From contig CM026433.1 in NCBI GenBank assembly GCA_014871385.1, positions 11,225,433 through 11,289,432 on the forward strand: DNA of 64,000 bases, in the 5' to 3' direction. Source of the stretch: Ceratodon purpureus (taxonomy: Eukaryota; Streptophyta; Bryopsida; Pseudoditrichales; Ditrichaceae). Positions 60,901 through 64,000 of the stretch are shown piece by piece. The notes under the pieces were generated by a model. The model worked only from the letters and a program-made list of their open reading frames with translations. It ran no database searches and had not been told where the DNA came from. A program made the position numbers and the translations under genes. Within the stretch, counting starts at the first letter, position 1, and each line of letters opens with the position of its first letter.

Positions 60901-63264
60901 CGAGATATGCTATAAAAATTGCAACTTTACGCAAGCTTTTTTTTTTAAACATTTACATTTAACTTTATTTAAATGGATGTACCCTCAACGTTTCAACTAA
61001 TTCATCATACGTTCAAGGCGAGAGAAATCATGTGATTAGGACAAAAAATATTTATTGATATGAATTTTTTAAAACAAATCGAATTTAATATATAATTCAA
61101 TCCTAAAGCACTACCTCTGACACACCATTTAACAACTTATTTGTTTTTTAATATTGATGCCTAAAACTTTGATTATAAAACATTAAAGCAACGTTAATAG
61201 TACTAATAATGTACATCAATAATCACATCTTTCTACGGGGACTCGTGATGAATTCCCTGGACTTTTACATCTCGACCCTTCGGAACCATGCCATGTGACC
61301 TGACAAAGCTATCAGGAACTTCTTATCCTTCCCCTCTTATTTGAAAAGAATGAAAGCGTCTTCATTCATAAAATGAAGAGGTTTGAAACCATTGCTGAAG
61401 CACGAAATTATTTAAGCATTTCACAGGAACTACGCCGTTCTCTTGAATTACATGTCATCGCCGCCAAATTATGAGAAATAAACAAACATTTTATAATTTT
61501 TCATTACCTTCCACCTTTTTAAACTATGTACAACCGTCATCATTACGTCTGCAATTTCTATTCTAGAATGTGTGGAACTCCTAAAGGATAATTCATTTTA
61601 ATTCAATTGTTATAAATAGATATTATGCTAACTACACTTGATTTTAGTACATATAGTATCTTGGACATATAAAGAATGGAAAATTTATTGTATGAAATAC
61701 AATTATTTTATTAATGCAATAGGTAGAAGGTTAATTTATATGTTGCATTTAATAAATCAAAATTCCTTGAGCCAAAAAAAAAAAAAAATGTTTCCATTTT
61801 AAATACCTACGTACTATAGCTTGTAAAATTGAAATTGAAAACAAAAAATTATAATTGTTGTACATTTTAGGCTTATAAAAGCTGTTGAATTCCAAAATTA
61901 AACTTTCGAATGCAATTTAATCATAAATATGTGATGTCCACCAATCCTTTAATCCAATAGAACTCCACTTTTCATATATCTTCAACACTAAGTTCGAGAA
62001 TATTATTAATCACTAGTAGAAACAAATAGTTTTTTATTGCAAAAAAGACTACAACTGAACTTCATTTCTGGTTATAGGTTAATCAAATTGCAGCGTTCAA
62101 TTTGCTCAATGCCCTTGACAACCTCACTTGTCACTTGCTCGTAGTTCCGGCTAACAATGAATGCTCATACATGTGTGAAAGTATAAACTATTTAGAACTT
62201 CTGATTTATATGTATTACCCATAAACAACTTCTAATTTATGAAGAACTGACTAATTGTTTCATTATAAATCAACATTATATGAGCCAAAAACATTTATTC
62301 TTCTGCATTCGCGAATGTTAATGACTTAATTAATAAAATTAAAAAATTTCATTTTTAATTTTTTTACAAATTATAAAATTATGATTGCAAATTCATCTTG
62401 AGTTAAGTCCAATATATAAACACACATTTACACTAGCATCATCATATTTAAAAAATTTAATTATTGTTTCAAGGTAAGAATGAAGGAAAACATATTCTAA
62501 AATAGAAATTATAATGAACTTTTATTCCAAAAACTTAACCAATACCTTTCTGTTTTTTTTTTTTTATAAAAAGGGTTCTTGACAATATTGACAATACATT
62601 AATGTCAAAAATATTCTACTCAAACTGTACCTTGAATTAAATATTGAAACGCAACTTGTTTTTCCAGAATGTCTACTTTCTATGCATATCAAGAGTCTTG
62701 CATTACCTAGTTTATATTCTTACTTCTTAAAGTACGTACTCTGAAAACTATAAAAAAGAAAGTGCGGGAATATGATTTTTAAATTACACTCTAATACTCT
62801 CGCCATCACATCCATTTGTACAATTATATACATACATATATAATTATAATGATATACACATTGTAATATGAATATGATTAAACTAGAATTCACTGTCATA
62901 CAGCAATTAATAATTAATTAGAATATATGGACATATATTCCGTGGAATTCATGTTCTATATTTCCGTGTATTTAACAACTCAAATTCTGGCCTAATCGAC
63001 AAACTACTATTATACTGAATTTCTCTTATAATATATTAATATACGTCATTTTTAAATCAATTTTGTTGAATATATACATATTTATCATAATTTATCAAAA
63101 TATATTGCGGATTCAAGAGAACTGCATGTTCTTTTAAAATTTTCTACTGTTGTTAATGCCTTGTATTTCTACCTCGTCCGTATTTCTACCTTGTCCATCC
63201 GTATTTGTATTTTTAATAATTGATTTTAAAATTTTAAACTGAGAACTAAATTTAGAGTTCATAT
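57994..63264. other. AT-rich gene-free region
   Basis: Only short AT-driven frames and simple repeats are present, including A/T runs near 61775 and 62550 and a 29-bp minisatellite at 60395-60520. No gene supported. Confidence 0.65.
60395..60520. repeat. 29-bp minisatellite with GATCGATCG core
   Basis: The unit TTGCCATGCATTGATCGATC plus GCATTTCGG recurs at an exact 29-base spacing (CCATGC at 60401, 60430, 60459, 60488 and 60517). The fourth unit has GATGAATCG and the last is partial. Confidence 0.95.
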
Positions 63265-64000
63265 CTAGTATGTTCTACTTTGAGTTATCTGGATTATAAG
63301 AGGTGATTTTTCCATTGCTTCTCGGGGAATGGATTCATTGAATGATACTATCTGCCAGTTACAGATTACAGCTGAATTTACAGTCTTCGAAAATCTACCA
63401 TTTGGAACTAAGTGCTGAATGCACCCCTTCCGTACATAGGAGTCCACCACATCGGTTCCTACGCCCATCCCTGCCCTAAACCACGAATCCAATGTCACTG
63501 TGAAGGTGGGAGTTCTACGGGGACCCGCCCCTGCCACATTCACGTAGGCGTGGCGAAGGGGGATCGGTGGCGTCGCCCCCTTGGGCTTGAGGTGTGAGAG
63601 AAATGGCCCCGCGACAAGAGTATTCATCGGGACTTGGGCGCAGCGCCGCTACTCATTTACGCCCACTAACCTTTTCGCAGACTGTCCCTCTTGTCGTTGC
63701 CAGGATATAGCTACGTAGAAGGAGGGTTTCCGAATTTAGAATGATCATGGGATAGTGGGCAATGCCCATATCTCAGCGGAGGAGTTCTGGTATAGCGTAT
63801 GCAATTACAGATTTGGCGGCGTGGCCAACTCCATGGTTCAGGAGGGCAGGATGGGTCATTACGTTGCAGATGGGGGCGGTGGCAGACTCGACGCAGGCAC
63901 AAAATATCTAGTATATACCCCATTGGAACTCAAGCACTCCGTAGGGACCGAGCGCAGCGAGCACAAAACTGAGGTGAGTCGACCATTTGCACCTGACCAT
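63265..64000. other. GC-richer window edge, unidentified coding-like sequence
   Basis: Composition rises sharply from about 63400. Two minus-strand frames (63265-63627 and 63711-63923) and plus-strand readings across 63745-63960 (such as GNAHISAEEFWYSVCNYRFG and GRMGHYVADGGGGRLDAG) look partly coding, but I recognise no family. The sequence continues past the window, so it is probably the edge of a gene or element. Confidence 0.3.

Noticed and set aside
1-64000. tRNA, rRNA, CRISPR arrays and LTR retroelements
   Set aside because: I scanned by eye for tRNA-like cores, rRNA, regular spacer arrays and gag-pol motifs and found none that could be supported.

Overview
The window looks like nuclear DNA of a land plant, most probably a bryophyte (moss). 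The reasons are short spliced plant genes with clean GT-AG introns, an intronless high-GC3 UDP-glucose dehydrogenase, a nuclear gene for plastid ribosomal protein L13, a plant nuclear group II intron maturase, B3-domain and F-box genes, plant CACTA transposase domains, and AT-rich spacers with minisatellites and decayed NLR leucine-rich repeats. The moss assignment is inference. The plant assignment is firm. All exon models below were built by eye, from splice consensus, reading phase and remembered family motifs.

Layout. 1-7.6 kb is AT-rich, gene-poor DNA with simple repeats and one copy of a dispersed repeat (repeat A). UGD lies at 7.9-9.4 kb. A second copy of repeat A at 10.2-11.8 kb is split by a 989-bp foldback element with a visible 6-bp target duplication. 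A nuclear-encoded organellar maturase (minus) and a SKIP14-like F-box gene (plus) share a telo-box-bearing promoter at 16.2-17.3 kb. A decayed LRR receptor kinase lies at 19.0-19.5 kb, plastid ribosomal protein L13 at 20.2-22.0 kb, and a DUF4050/Gag1-clamp gene (minus) at 23.8-25.1 kb with further 5' exons likely. An OCA2-like atypical phosphatase follows at 27.7-29.9 kb and a GT31 hydroxyproline galactosyltransferase at 31.4-35.8 kb. 36.7-38.8 kb is a field of broken NLR-type LRR fragments with an orphan TATA plus telo-box module inside it.

41.9-46.4 kb carries two paralogous, intronless, probably plastid-targeted small proteins that share a nearly invariant C-terminal motif and no family I can name. 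A two-domain B3 protein (minus, 48.2-49.5 kb) is followed by a CACTA transposon whose five-exon transposase (50.7-56.2 kb, minus) is open from end to end. From 57.8 kb the window returns to AT-rich DNA with two well-kept minisatellites.

The host genes are mostly unrelated housekeeping functions: UDP-glucuronate supply for cell-wall sugars, Golgi arabinogalactan glycosylation, organellar RNA splicing and plastid translation. UGD and the galactosyltransferase both feed cell-wall glycans, but nothing in the sequence shows that they are co-regulated. The most unusual items are the foldback insertion dated by its own empty site, the apparently intact CACTA transposase, the maturase without recognisable N-terminal reverse transcriptase motifs, and the plastid paralogue pair.
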